From Astropecten irregularis (lineage: Eukaryota > Echinodermata > Asteroidea > Paxillosida > Astropectinidae): a stretch of 64,000 bases of DNA. Positions 1-11,314 of the stretch are shown here, one piece after another. The notes under the pieces are model-generated. The model ran no database searches. It saw only the letters and a list, made by a program, of their open reading frames with translations, and was not told where the DNA came from. The stretch's first letter is position 1. Each line of letters opens with the position of its first letter. The position numbers and the translations under genes are program-made. The stretch is from the NCBI GenBank assembly GCA_963971285.1, contig OZ020244.1:30194001-30258000 (forward strand). Reading direction: 5' to 3'.

Positions 1-128
1 ACAAGGATTCTTAATACCAAAACTATTAAAATTTTGAAATAAGTGTCCACGGTGGTTTTGTCATCATGAAATTGTACCAGCATGTAATTAAGATCGGGCT
101 TAGCATAAATAGGGCATTTACTAATCCA

Positions 129-279
129 GGGGTCGATTTCACCAAACTCATCGTAACTTCCTATTAATCGTAGGACTTTTGATGCATTTTTCATCCCTAG
201 GTGAAATAGGCCCACTACGATGGGTTATCCTTCGTAACTCGAGTTACGATCGATCGCAGGAATTCGTGAAATCGACTCC
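129..279 (+). mobile_element. MITE family F (GTCGATTTCACC ends), copy 1
   Basis: Starts GGGTCGATTTCACCAAACTC and ends GTGAAATCGACTCC, imperfect inverted ends. Internal blocks CATCGTAACTT, AATCGTAGGACTT, GATGCAT and TATCCTTCGTAACTCGAGT recur in the copies at 17730, 24395 and 24543. Confidence 0.7.
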
Positions 280-281
280 AG

Positions 282-475
282 GCTTGAGGCTAGGCTTCGG
301 AATTTTTCTGCTACTGCCATTTGAGGCCCCAAAACGAAACGAATGGATTTGGCCACAATATGACGAAGCCGAAGAAACGTTGCAGCTTGTCATGTATTAT
401 GGCCTTCATTTGATTTAGGACACAAAATGGCAGTAGCGAAATGAATCTCAAGCTTAGCCTCAAGCCTCAATTCGT
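282..475. mobile_element. MITE with GCTTGAGGCTAGGCTT inverted ends
   Basis: Left end GCTTGAGGCTAGGCTT, right end AAGCTTAGCCTCAAGC; inner arms CTACTGCCATTT and AAATGGCAGTAG are also complementary. It lies directly beside the family F copy at 129-279. Only copy seen. Confidence 0.65.
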
Positions 476-2315
476 ATTAAAAGGTCCTATATGATCCTGC
501 TATTTATCGTGCTGTCATTGCTACATCTATCTTCATTATAAATTCCTACAGTGCAAAATATTTTCCTTCCAATATTTACAATACAATACAATGCACACAT
601 TTCACTTTCAGATCAAAGAAACAAACCTGAATGGAAAAGATATTATAATATACCAAATAATGAAACCAACTCACTTTCCTTCACTGCGAGCAGATACTGC
701 GTCAACAGGATGCTACACATCGCAATACGGAGAAACAACAGGCCATGATAATAAACAAAAATTGGCCACGTTGCAGATTAAGTCCGATATGAACGTACTA
801 CACAACATGTACTAGTACTAGCAACAAAACATGATTGTGTGCGTTGTTTGTTGGATTGTACATGTATACACATCCTCTCTTCAAGTTGACTTTTTCGGCA
901 AACACGAGCCCTATTCGTGGTATTATATGAGTGGGAAGACCGGGACAGGGGTTCACTGTGCCACTAGGTGCACTGTGTCATCGGGTGAGTGCACGGTGTC
1001 ATTGTGTCAAATGGCGGAACTTGTATCACCGTGGATACCTAGGTCAGGGTCAAGCATTGAATGGCATATCCAGGCAGAGGTAAAATATAGCTGGTGTACG
1101 TCGATTTATGCTACATGTACATCTGTATTAACTGGAATTATAGAGTGAAAAGTTGAAGTACTGTTTATTTCAGAAATTGGTATGCTGGTATGTTGGCCGT
1201 GCGTGTAGCATCAACTGAGTGGGTGCAGTTCAGTACCGATCTCGCATCACACCATAATAAAGCTATCCTTCGCCATTATGAACAACATGAACTACATGAT
1301 CTATTAGAATAAATAAAGGGTTCCAAGGTGGCAGCCCGCTAGTTACAGTTTGACAGTTACACATGCGATGAGTTCGGTCCATTAATGATTAACGCTACCT
1401 AAGATATAACATGGTGGCAGCGGTGGGATTTTGATATACCCGCAGTCATTTGGGGCATAGTTTTCTACTGTCACTCGATTTTATTCAGTTACGTAGAACG
1501 GGCTTTTCTGCCGTGATCTATCCTAAGAAGGACAAGGTCAATCGTTTATCACATTTGAGCGTCTCGACAAAAAAGTGAGCCCAATTATCTTAAAGTTTCA
1601 TGGCCATTCAATTCACGTGAATGTCTATTTGATATGGGGAATCGCGTTTAACAAGCTGCACTCAAAGGTTGGGATCGATGCAAGTGCGCTTGAAGAACCA
1701 AGTTCCTATGAACCTAGCTCTACAACAGGGCAGGATCAAGGATATGATTTGTAGGCTTAGAAAGACTGGAGTAAACTTGTCCCCATGCGGTACGGGTCAC
1801 GTTGATGGTCACGTTGATCTTAATTCGTTCAACTGTATACAACCGATTGCCAATATCAGCATCATGAATACTATAACTCGCGTGCAAGATGTAGGGCAAG
1901 GTCGTATAATTTTTGCTTTATAATGGTTTCACCTGCTACTACTCCATTGAAGTATTTCCTTGGAAGGAGAGTAAACAGTCGAAGCAAAAAAACACTGTCA
2001 ATTTGCCAAAAGCCCCAGGGTACTTAGTACAGTTGATGAAAATGGCTGTTTTTCTCCCCAATGATTTTACTCATTTCAAAATGCTACCGTCGAAAAGTGG
2101 CTGAAAGTGGTTGTATCTTTTGGTGTTGGCATCCATTAGGAAAACCAGATTGTGTACTGAGCTCTCTCTGGTCATTCTTTGCTGCATGTATATGATAGGA
2201 AAAGGCAGGCATACACGCGTTTGTAAATGAACACTCACTTCTTCTATACACTTTTTCGAGACAGAGCTCTGTAAAGCATGATTTTGTTTGAGACTCTCCA
2301 AGCGGCCAGTTTGCC
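476..2315. other. Gene-free interval
   Basis: I see no exon with family similarity, no tRNA-like boxes and no clear inverted-repeat element. Short ORFs here (up to about 105 codons) lack recognisable motifs. GTGTCAT repeats loosely at 950-1000. Confidence 0.5.
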
Positions 2316-2824
2316 TTAAAGGTAGTATCATACTTTGGTAAAGTTGATAGAACAGCTTCGGTCTGTCCATAATTTAATTTGTCATGGAATAAAAACAAAC
2401 CTTTGAAATATGCAGCTCAATTGATCATTGAAAACAGTGGAACACGACGAAAAACCATTGCAGTTGGTACGCCAAATTCAAATTGTAAGGTACATGTAAT
2501 TGTAATGGGAGACTTTGGAGAACCGGTCTTTAAGTCAACAGCGCACGCGCACGCAATTGTGAGCATGCGCACGTTTTTTTTTGCGCGTGCGCTGTTGACT
2601 TGAAGACCGGTTCTCCAAAGTCTCCCATTGTGAGGTTTTGATCTCGGAGATCAAAACCAGGTATTTTTGGTATTTTGTATTACTTATTTTTGGAAAAATA
2701 CAGCAATTCAGGCAGAAAAACTTTAACGGTATGTTTGTATCTATCTTGATACCTTGTAAGTTATACGTAAATCTGTGAACATTTTTGTTTTGCGTTCCTA
2801 CCAAAGTATGATAAAGTACCTTTT
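2316..2824 (+). mobile_element. TTAA-flanked MITE family B carrying a nested foldback element
   Basis: Left end TTAAAGGTAGTATCATACTT; right end CCAAAGTATGATAAAGTACC. The interior (GTCATGGAATAAAAACAAACC, GCAGCTCA, TTTAACGGTATGTTT) matches the copies at 26883 and 48323. A separate palindromic element is inserted at 2504-2629 and accounts for the extra length. The right flank has lost an exact TTAA. Confidence 0.75.
2504..2629. mobile_element. Foldback MITE (ATGGGAGACTTTGGAG), copy 1, nested
   Basis: Almost completely palindromic: ATGGGAGACTTTGGAGAACC at the left is complemented at the right by GGTTCTCCAAAGTCTCCCAT, and the arms continue through AAGTCAACAGCGCACGCGC to a short T-rich centre. It is inserted in the family B MITE at 2316-2824. 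Confidence 0.85.
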
Positions 2825-3774
2825 ACCTTTCTGTCAAAACAAAATTCAAAACGAGGTCATTTTTTATATCATGTTATCATGGTTTGACTTAAGTAAAAAA
2901 CCAGTATCTGGGTTGGTCATGACGTCACGCTGATGAACTATTTTAATTCAAAATAGCTAGCAGCGACAGAATGTTAGGTCAGGTGATGACAATACCCGAT
3001 AATGAAACCCAAATAGCTGAAAATCCGATAGTCGGGCGCAGATTACCATCTAGTCGTGTCCCCTGGCGTCAACAATTACTGTATAATAATTGCCCAAGGC
3101 ATGAATATAAAATGGTAATTTGGGGTTGTGCCGGAGTGATAGCCATCATCGGTGTTTTGCCGTGACATACATAAAATAACACGTGGCAACAGGGGTCACG
3201 TGTTTCTTGTTTCTATAATAATTCGAGTTTAGGGGAAATCTTACCTAGTAAAGGGGAACGTTTGTGTGAATGATGTGGAGAATGTGATGGAAGTATGAAC
3301 AAATTTAAATAGATACGTTTCTGTCAGTGACTTAGGGAGTTTTTTTCGCAGGTATTGCTGGTGGCAATATCTTAACTTTGTTGGTTTGAGCTAGAATGAT
3401 TTTAGCATGCAATGGCGGTTCACTAAAAACATAAAATGGTATATGGGCCGTTTTAGGCTTAACAAATCCCGAATGCTTCTCATAGGTACATGTACTTAAT
3501 GCAGCACATCCCTCAGATTGGCTTCACTATATGATGTGCAATAGGCCAACACCTTTTTGCACATTATGTGTATTTTGTGATAATTTGCGTCATTTTTGAG
3601 TAGGGCGCCCTCGGAGTGAGATCAAAAGCAGATAGCTCATTGGCCAATCCCGAGTTTCGCATTTAGGTCCGTCATCATAATAATGCGTTTGCTCCGTGTT
3701 TCAAAACGTCATCATCTTCAGACTAACGCGTCTCCATTTAAATAGCAGTTGAAATAACTTTGGGAAGAAATAAC
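2825..3774. other. Gene-free interval
   Basis: No supported gene, RNA or element. The 64-codon ORF near 2971-3165 has no recognisable motif. Confidence 0.45.
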
Positions 3775-3870
3775 TTTATAAATACAAGTAATAAACTGCT
3801 CATCAGCCAAAATAATGACCTGAAATTTATAAAAATGCTTAGAGTTAGGAAGGCCTGACTTTGTTAGTTT
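3775..3870 (-). repeat. Fragment of hammerhead-associated repeat P
   Basis: AATACAAGTAATAAACTGCTCATCAGCCAAAAT...GAGTTAGGAAGGCCTGAC matches 33691-33815 (same strand) and the complement of 39040-39172. This copy is truncated before the hairpin portion. Confidence 0.6.
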
Positions 3871-4298
3871 TGTACGGCCATGGATGTCGGCCCAATTATG
3901 TCGACATAAACATTAACGTAAACCGATAAATCAAACAGAGTGCATAGTTTCATGTTGAATTTATTCAGTAGCAGTGCACATTAACTTCTATTTGTGCATG
4001 AATTGGCGGTGAAACATTTGACTTCTTATCAACATACGGCATATTTTGACCGGGAAAGGAAAGAGTTCGCTGTCCCATTTCCATTATTTTGTCTGACAAT
4101 TTTCCAGGCATATCTTGATAAAAAGAAAAGAATACTGAAAACTGCTGCTACACAACCAACAACCCTTCCCTGAAATAAAATGAACAAAAGGTCTCTTGGA
4201 ACCTTCCATGATTCTGCGCGAAGCTTGACATCCCACGAGACATGATTTCCGTCCTTCGTGTTTCATTGTTGGCTTTGTCACAGAATTTGATGAGATCG

Positions 4299-4648
4299 AG
4301 GTAATATCATACTTTGGTTTTTGTCAAAGAAATACAGATTCATGAGCAAAAATATCAAGGAAGATACAGTCACATTTCAGTCCCATACGGTGCCCACGTT
4401 TTGAGAAAACAGTGAAAAACGGCCGCAGTATTTCTTAAGTCTTTTCTCTTTTATTTTTGATCTTTAATAGATCAAAAATAATTTGGGTCACTGCTTTGAC
4501 TCTTTTATGGATAAGTACAGCATTTCAGGCAGAAAAACTTGAACGGTATGTTTCTACAATCACCATCTATATACCCTGTAAGGTTATAGGTAAATCTGTG
4601 AAGATTTCTGTTTTGGTTTCCCATACCAAAGTATAACACTACCTGTAA
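4299..4648 (-). mobile_element. MITE family A, copy 1
   Basis: Left end AGGTAATATCATACTTTGGT, right end CCAAAGTATAACACTACCT. Carries the family landmarks AAATACAGATTCATG, CCATACGGTGCCCAC, GATCTTTAATAGATC and GTAAATCTGTGAAGATTTCT. Orientation taken relative to copies beginning GGTAGTATCATACTTTGGTA. Confidence 0.85.
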
Positions 4649-4667
4649 TAATACCTGGCCTGCTTTA

Positions 4668-4945
4668 CATTATTATTATTTATTTCTGGTAATGACACCA
4701 AGGATTCCTCAAAAGTGCCCAAGGCACTGTAGCCGGCGCAAGCCCGATGAAACCTGTTATGGAAAGATGACGAGAAGAAGATACAGTTTTAGATGTGGGA
4801 GAAAAACCCCAGAGTAATTTTCTGGGTAAAACCCACAGAATCAGGCAGGGACTGAAAACCCAATCCACTTGTGGACCGAGCCGGACTTGAACCCGGTCCA
4901 CAGAGGTGAAAGGCGAGGAAAGAACCGCTACGCCAACCTGACAAT
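4668..4945 (-). mobile_element. tRNA-derived SINE (minus strand)
   Basis: On the minus strand it begins with a tRNA-like head: box A TGGCGTAGCGG (4925-4935) and box B GGTTCAAGTCC (4883-4893). A body with GGGTTTTTCTCCC follows and it ends in an AATAATAATAATG-type tail at 4668-4682. Intact box spacing (about 30-40 bases) supports an internal pol III promoter. A GGGTTTTTCTC-type body also occurs in the SINE at 34790. Confidence 0.8.
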
Positions 4946-5773
4946 CAATCATATTTTGTCGGACTCGCAAACGGCTGCACGAGGGCGAGTATCGCGAGTC
5001 GTTTCCGATCTGAAATGACGTGTCGTGAACAAGGCCGGCCATGCCGTCCTTTCACCCCCGTATTATGGAAGCCCTGGAGACCCGACCGGACGTGCGGACG
5101 ACCCTGGGGGACTCGTTTAACGCCAGGCCGGCCCCGGCCCGTTGACGTGGTCAGTCGAGTGGTCATCGGAGATCGTTATTAAAGGCCATCGTGACATTTT
5201 CACGTCGGTTTCTATTAGAGTATTGATGGTGTATAACTGTATAACTGTATAATGATGCTGTTGATGCTGTATCTTATACTAGGAATAGCGACTAATGCCA
5301 CACGGCATTTTAAAACGGTGCCATATTGAGGATAAGGTATAGCATTCCTCTCGAGGCTCTGTAACTGATATCCACTCATCTAGTTCCCTGACTTCCCACC
5401 TTCCTTCATACCTTATCATACCATCCCTTAATCTTAGCATTCAAGCCATGGAACCTATCTAATAGGTGTTTCTATTGCATTGAAATTTACCTCGCTACAG
5501 ATGTTATAAGCCATTGCTCGAATTAGGTTACATTTAATATGTCTGTCGCATTCCATTTCGTTAACCTAATTGCACATGCACAAGTTGTATTTACCTGACG
5601 ATAATACAACACTGCTGTATCAAGTGCAAGATGTAAGGCTTGTTGAGTGTGGTCAACCTTGTTATTCAATACTAATGATATATGAAGTATATAATAAATT
5701 TAATCTCAATATTAATAGCCAGGTGGTTTGCAACAGGCGTTGACACGTTTAGTACTGATGGTATCGCAAGAAA
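4946..5773. other. Gene-free interval
   Basis: A GC-rich patch (5025-5150) next to the SINE head is followed by AT-rich sequence. I see no gene or element. Confidence 0.45.
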
Positions 5774-6080
5774 AAGGTACTACTATCATACTTCGGTAGC
5801 ATACTGAAACAGAAATCTTCACAGATTTACCTATAACTTACAGGGTATAAAGTTGGTGATGGCAGAAACATACTATTAACATTTTTCCGCCTGAATTGCT
5901 GTATTTATCCAAAACAAAAGGTGACACCTTCTTCGGAAGATCAACAAATTATACCTTTGGCGTTTTTCACTATTTTCTAAAAAATGGGCACTGTGTGGAA
6001 CTGGGAATTTCACAGATGACTGTTACTCTATCTGTCTTGATATCTTTGAATCTGCATTTCTTGACAAAAACAAATGTTTG
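5774..6080 (+). mobile_element. MITE family A, copy 2 (3' truncated)
   Basis: Begins AGGTACTACTATCATACTTC and continues GAAATCTTCACAGATTTACC, TATAACTTACAGGGTATAAA as in other copies. The right end stops near TTGACAAAAACAAATG without the terminal repeat. Confidence 0.8.
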
Positions 6081-6138
6081 AAATGACCCACGTAGCCAGG
6101 AGTCAAATATATGTAGGCCTACTCATAAATCGTTAGGA

Positions 6139-6280
6139 ATGGGAGACTTTGGAGAACCGGTCTTCAGATCAACAGCGCACGCGCAAACCATGCGCGCGCA
6201 CTTGTGAGCATGCGCGCGTTGTTTTGCGCGTGCGTGCGCGTGCGCTGTTGACTTGAAGACCGGTTCTCCAAAGTCTCCCA
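6139..6280. mobile_element. Foldback MITE (ATGGGAGACTTTGGAG), copy 2
   Basis: ATGGGAGACTTTGGAGAACC at the left and its complement at 6261-6280; the centre is CG/GC-alternating (GCGCACGCGC, GCGTGCGTGCGCGTGCGC). Not inside another recognised element. Confidence 0.85.
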
Positions 6281-7085
6281 AAGTCCACAAATGTTTACAT
6301 ACTGTATCCCATTGTACATGCAGTCCACGCGATAGGAATCCTATAGCAAACGTTCAATTGCCTCTACTCCACCAGCCAGACGCATAATTATTCAGTATCC
6401 ATTCAACCACGATCAGACAGCTATAAGTAAACTCAGCTTGATCACTTTCATAAAGGAGGCACTGTCTTCGAGCGAGAAGAGACCGCAGTTGATGACATCC
6501 AACACTGGTGCACATTATCTTGTACTCAATTTCATTTTTCAATCTCCGGATGTCAAATTGATTGATACCAATGCGAATTCAGTTGCGTCCGGAAGGAGGT
6601 GGGCAGAGGGGGCTTGTTATTATGTCTAAAAAACGGCCAAATTCTTTTCAGGGCAGACCCCCATTCACAACCAAAAAATGTTGCGGGGGACATTTGGCCC
6701 ACTTTCGATTCCAAAATACATCATATCTGCTCTCATCAGAAATGATGGATATCTCAGCGGAGTACGGGAGACTGGATCGCCGGGCGTGATGTCTAAGATG
6801 CCCCTGGGCAAATGGTGAAGGCGACACGGTCGCCGGGCCCCCCTTTCGGGGAGATTGTAAAAAAAAAAACGACGGCACGCATCATGCACTGGGATGGGAC
6901 TTCTAATACTGAACGGTTATAAGCTCTCTTGAGGATTTCCACCGGCACGCCAAAGATATGCGAGATGTCGGTATACCAGTACCGCGGTTATAGACCTTTT
7001 CTTTTGCAACGTCACAGCCCAAGTTTTTGCAAACCAACATGGCGGAAACTATGGTGAGCCGTCAAAGCCATGCATAACAAATAGC
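6281..7085. other. Gene-free interval
   Basis: Overlapping short ORFs in 6438-6889 on both strands lack family motifs. I see no splice-flanked exon. Confidence 0.4.
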
Positions 7086-7434
7086 AATTGTATGAAAGAA
7101 ACACAGATTCATGAGCAAAAATATCAAGGAGGATACAGTATAACAGTCATCTGTGCAAATTTTAGTCCCATACGGTGCCCATTTTTTGAGAAAACAGTGA
7201 AAAACAGCCACAGTATTTCCTAAGTCTTTTCTCTTTTTGATCTTTAAAAAAATCAAAAAGATTTTAGGTCGTTGTTTTAAAAATGTCTGGATAAATACAC
7301 CATTTCAGGTGGAAACATTTTAACGGTATATGTTTCGACCACCACCATCTTCATATCCTGTATTAAAGTTATACGTAAATCTGTGAACATTTCTGTTTTG
7401 GTTTCTTATACCAAAGTATGATACTACCTTTAAT
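7086..7434 (-). mobile_element. MITE family A, copy 3 (one end truncated)
   Basis: ACACAGATTCATGAGCAAAA, TCCCATACGGTGCCCA and the right end ACCAAAGTATGATACTACCT followed by TTAA. The left terminal repeat is missing. Confidence 0.82.
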
Positions 7435-8329
7435 GTGTACACAATGTTTCATAAACATTGAAAGATTATTGCTGAATGTGATGGAAACAAAACAATTAGC
7501 AATGGTGATTTGTATTTTATACATGCAGCTATGGAAAGTTTGCAAAAATGTTGAATTTAGTCACGCCGTCTTTGGAGAAGACGGAATGATTTGCAACATT
7601 TGGCCGCCCAAGCCCAGTATTGCCAACCACCAGTCAATGTTTGTAAATAAAAGAAATGTCTTTATCTCTAGCATTAGGGCCTAAGCGTCTGAGTGAAAGG
7701 CCCTTACGAAATGAGGCGACTGTCCAATTTTAAATTTTGAGTTCCACTCCCTCATCCTAATATTCTTTTTTGGAGGTGTTGAGAATCCAACTTCTTCCCA
7801 ATGGACGAATCCCGTGCAGTCCTAAACACCGGCTGCTAGGGACATGATTGACTCGACTATAGACGTCATATCAAGCCTAAACGATTCAAGGCCTTAGCAA
7901 ACAAACAAAAAACCCTTCGGCCAAGCTCAGATGATAAACGATTTGTGAAAGATGCCGGGGAGAATAAAAAAACCTTTTAAGACTTGAGCTTTGATTCAAG
8001 GTTATCCATTTAGACCTGACCCACGACAATTAACGTACTATCTAGCGTCTAATGTAACCTATACGTGGTTTAAGGGGATGCTTCCTTCAATTTCAATCAA
8101 TAAAGCGAGAGAGCTATATAAGGACAAATTCCTTGAAACTTTAAATATCAATTGAAATTATACTTATTTTTTTCTAAATTGCATATTAGGGCGAAAGATT
8201 TGCGTCTGAATATTTGGGAGACATCGGTCAATAGGGAGACATTTCGAAGTCTCTCTACAACGATTAACTCAAAAACTTGAAAGACGCTTACTTAGCGTTT
8301 GAAACCTTTGGCTATTACGTTTCCTTCAG

Positions 8330-8655
8330 CCAAGTTTCCTACACAAGGTCTTGTGGTCAATCTAGAGATGGGTTCGAATCCAGCTATGGGCTAGTGAAGC
8401 TTGCGCCCTTGAGCAAGATGCTTTGTCACATTATTGCTTCTCTTCATGCACCCAGGTGTAAATGGGCACATGTGAGGGTAGATATGGCTGTGTGCTTGAT
8501 TAGCCCCATGTGTCCTTTGCAGACACCGGGCTGTATACTCCCCAGGGAGTAGAGATAGTTTCAGGAATAATAGTAATGGCCCGATGAATGGTGTAAAGCG
8601 TTATGATACCATTATACTTGTGTAAGAAATGCCTTTATTATTAATATTATTATAA
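8330..8655 (+). mobile_element. tRNA-derived SINE, degenerate head
   Basis: Box B GGTTCGAATCC at 8371-8381. The body reads CTTGAGCAAGATGCTTTGTC and CACCCAGGTGTAAATGGG, a block I recognise as common in metazoan SINE/LINE tails. It ends in ATTATTAATATTATTATAAT near 8655. Box A is not convincing, so the head is probably decayed. Confidence 0.65.
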
Positions 8656-9038
8656 TTTGGCACAATCATGCAATAAGTTTTTATTTCGATTAAAAAAATG
8701 TTTCAAACGAAATCATAAAAGCATCCACTGGACCGGAACGAGTAAAAGAAGGTATTGTGTAAAATTCACCGTCCACAATTTGACAGAATCAACTTACCTT
8801 GCACGGCATTGACCGGCAACAACCTGTTAAATGTGTTTGATTGTTATTAGGACAGCCATGCAATGCAATGTATTGATTACATAAATTGTGAAGGGAGGAA
8901 CACCAAGACGTTGACGATGTCAATTTGTACGCCATGTGATCGGGTCCACTGTGGTAATACAATTCGGTCCCCAGCCTATTCACTTCCGCAGACACACTTT
9001 GCGAGACTATCAGCTATAGCTCCTTAGTGAGACGGGTT

Positions 9039-9405
9039 TTAAAGGTAATATCATACTTTGGTTTTTGTCAAAGAAATGCAGATTCATGGGTAAAAATATC
9101 AAGACAGATACTGTAACAGCCATCTGTGAAAATTTCAGTCCCATACGGTGCCCACTTTTTGAGAAAACAGTGAAAAACAGCCACGGTATTTCTTAAGTGT
9201 TTTCTCTTTTATTTTTGATCTTTTAAAAGATCAAAAAGATTTTCGGTCGTTGTTTTATAAATATCTGGATAAATACACCATTTCACGTGGAACAATTTTA
9301 ACGGTATGTTTTTACTATACCACCATCTTCATACCCTGTAAGTTATACGTAAATCTGTGAAAATTTCTGTTTTGGTTTCTTACCAAAGTATGATACTACC
9401 TTTAA
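9039..9405 (-). mobile_element. MITE family A, copy 4 (intact, TTAA both sides)
   Basis: TTAA at 9039-9042 and at the right end after CCAAAGTATGATACTACCT. Between them is a complete ~360-bp copy with central palindrome GATCTTTTAAAAGATC. Good reference copy for the family. Confidence 0.88.
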
Positions 9406-10110
9406 TAAGTTGTATGCGCGATGGCTTCATTATGTTAGTGTCAATCTTTGGACAGCAAAAATATGTCTTTAAAAGGTAACTGATACCTTAGGGAGACATC
9501 GAAATTGCATTCTAAAAAATTCTCCCAAATGTTCACTTCCATACGCTAACATGTCGCTAATATACCTAGCTGCAATCATATAGATTTCAAAGAAAGCCAC
9601 GAAGAGCTGTACGAAGAGGATCGTACTTTAAAGTATTTCGTACCATGGAGAAAAGGCAATGTGGGGAAGGGGGCTAAATCTGAAATTCCAAGTCAACGTG
9701 ACTGTCCCCCCGCGGGATTCGGTGCCCTATTCGTTTAAATGGCCGTTTATTACCTTCAGAGTTCCCCCTTCACCTTCCTACATCGTCGGTAATTACACGC
9801 TGACAAAACAAATCAGCGGCCCAGGGCTCAATAATGGTTCCGAGCTCGTTCTGCGAGTGCATCCAACTCTTGGCAAGGGTGACTGCACCAAGTGTTGCCG
9901 GCGCAGGAAACGGCGTTAAGGAGAGGGTCAGAAGGACCCTAAACCTGGGAGACCTGGCTCCGGAGGCTAATAGGTTCTGAAATGCGGGTTGTTGCACGCG
10001 CTCTTATAGCTTAAGCACGGGAGGAGCAACAGTTTTTGTAAGAACGCAAAATTACTGTGAAATTTGAAATATTCGGTTTTCACCGATTGTAAGGTCCGTT
10101 TCACAACAAC
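9406..10110. other. Gene-free interval
   Basis: An 86-codon ORF at 9659-9919 has no motif I recognise. No element ends seen. Confidence 0.4.
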
Positions 10111-10161
10111 AAAACTGTGCATGCAACACGCCTTTTAAAGGCGTGTTGCATGCACAGTTTT
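10111..10161. repeat. 51-bp near-perfect palindrome
   Basis: AAAACTGTGCATGCAACACG...CGTGTTGCATGCACAGTTTT with a single central T. The outer bases CCGTTTC and GAAACG extend the symmetry loosely, suggesting a tiny foldback element. Confidence 0.85.
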
Positions 10162-10595
10162 AGGAAACGTAAATGGCTTGTTGGAGTAGGCCTATGTGCT
10201 CTTGTTGCATTCTGAACCACAGCCGTCTCCATGGGACTGCTGTTTTGTAACACCATGGGGCTTTACAATCAATTCAAGGCGTCCCACCGCATACTTTATG
10301 GAATTTAATGGCGGCTCGTTTCGGGGGGCCATGAAGTCGTGTCTAAGGGTCCCTAATGCAAGCAGTCAATTAGATATTGAAGTGCTTACTTGTGGTTGGC
10401 GTTATTAAATTCGAGGGTGCTACAGAAATTAGGGGTAGGGTCGGAAAGGAAGCACATGTATCGATACTGATGTTACCTGAAAGGTAACTTGTACTTGTTA
10501 ATTGACAGCTTGAGTCCTCATTGCAGACGCTTGGTGGCAGCAGACATGCTCAGTGCTTATGAGATCCAATCGTGACACAAAGTCGAGACGCAAAC

Positions 10596-11002
10596 TTAAA
10601 GGTATAATACATGATTTGTAAAGGTGACAGAATAGCACTCACACTTTGTCAGGTCCAGCGTGTAGATGAAATAATAAGCATGTGAACATTATTTTGAGCT
10701 CAATCGGATGATATGTGAGTCAGGAGAAAATAGCGAAAATCCGACTCAATTTTACTTATAAAGCATAAAGAATGGTTTTGATCTCGGCACAAGATCAAAA
10801 CTATTTTCGGACGTTGTTTTGCTAACTTCTTGATAAATACACCATTTCAGGTGGAAATATGTTAACAGTATGTCCAGCACCATCTTCATATTCCCTGAAA
10901 GTTCTTTCACCAAATATCAATGTTAGGGAAGGTCTTTCTTTTAGCAAATCTGTGAAAAATTCTGTTTGGGTATGCTACCAATCCAGTATACTGTACCTTT
11001 AA
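10596..11002 (+). mobile_element. MITE family B' (TTAA both sides)
   Basis: TTAAAGGTATAATACATGAT at the left, AGTATACTGTACCTTTAA at the right. Interior shares GAGCTCAATCGGA and AGAAAATAGCGAAAA with copies at 26031, 33318 and 47937, and CATTTCAGGTGGAAATATG with family A. Confidence 0.8.
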
Positions 11003-11185
11003 TAAATGTACACTGAACAAAAAAATGGGTAAGCTCAATGGATAATGATAAATGCTTAAAATATGAACACGTTGCTCCATTAACAGCAAGATAGGCGCAC
11101 ATGCGCATGCGTCTATGAGTTGGAATTGATGTGTTCAAACTGAAAACAACATCGGGCGTCGTGTTTGTTTGGGTTTTTTGTTAAA

Positions 11186-11314
11186 GGGTGCATTCGTTTA
11201 GCTCCCCCGGGTCAGCCCTTTCTGGGAATGGTCGTGTTTTACTGCACAATACAAGCGAGAGAATGGGGACGAAGTTGACTTGTGTCGACCCGGGGGAGCT
11301 AAACGAATGCACCC
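11186..11314. mobile_element. 129-bp MITE with 28-bp perfect inverted ends
   Basis: Left GGGTGCATTCGTTTAGCTCC (continuing CCCGGGTC) is exactly complemented by the right GGAGCTAAACGAATGCACCC. The interior is only about 73 bp and non-coding. No clear target-site duplication. Confidence 0.85.
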
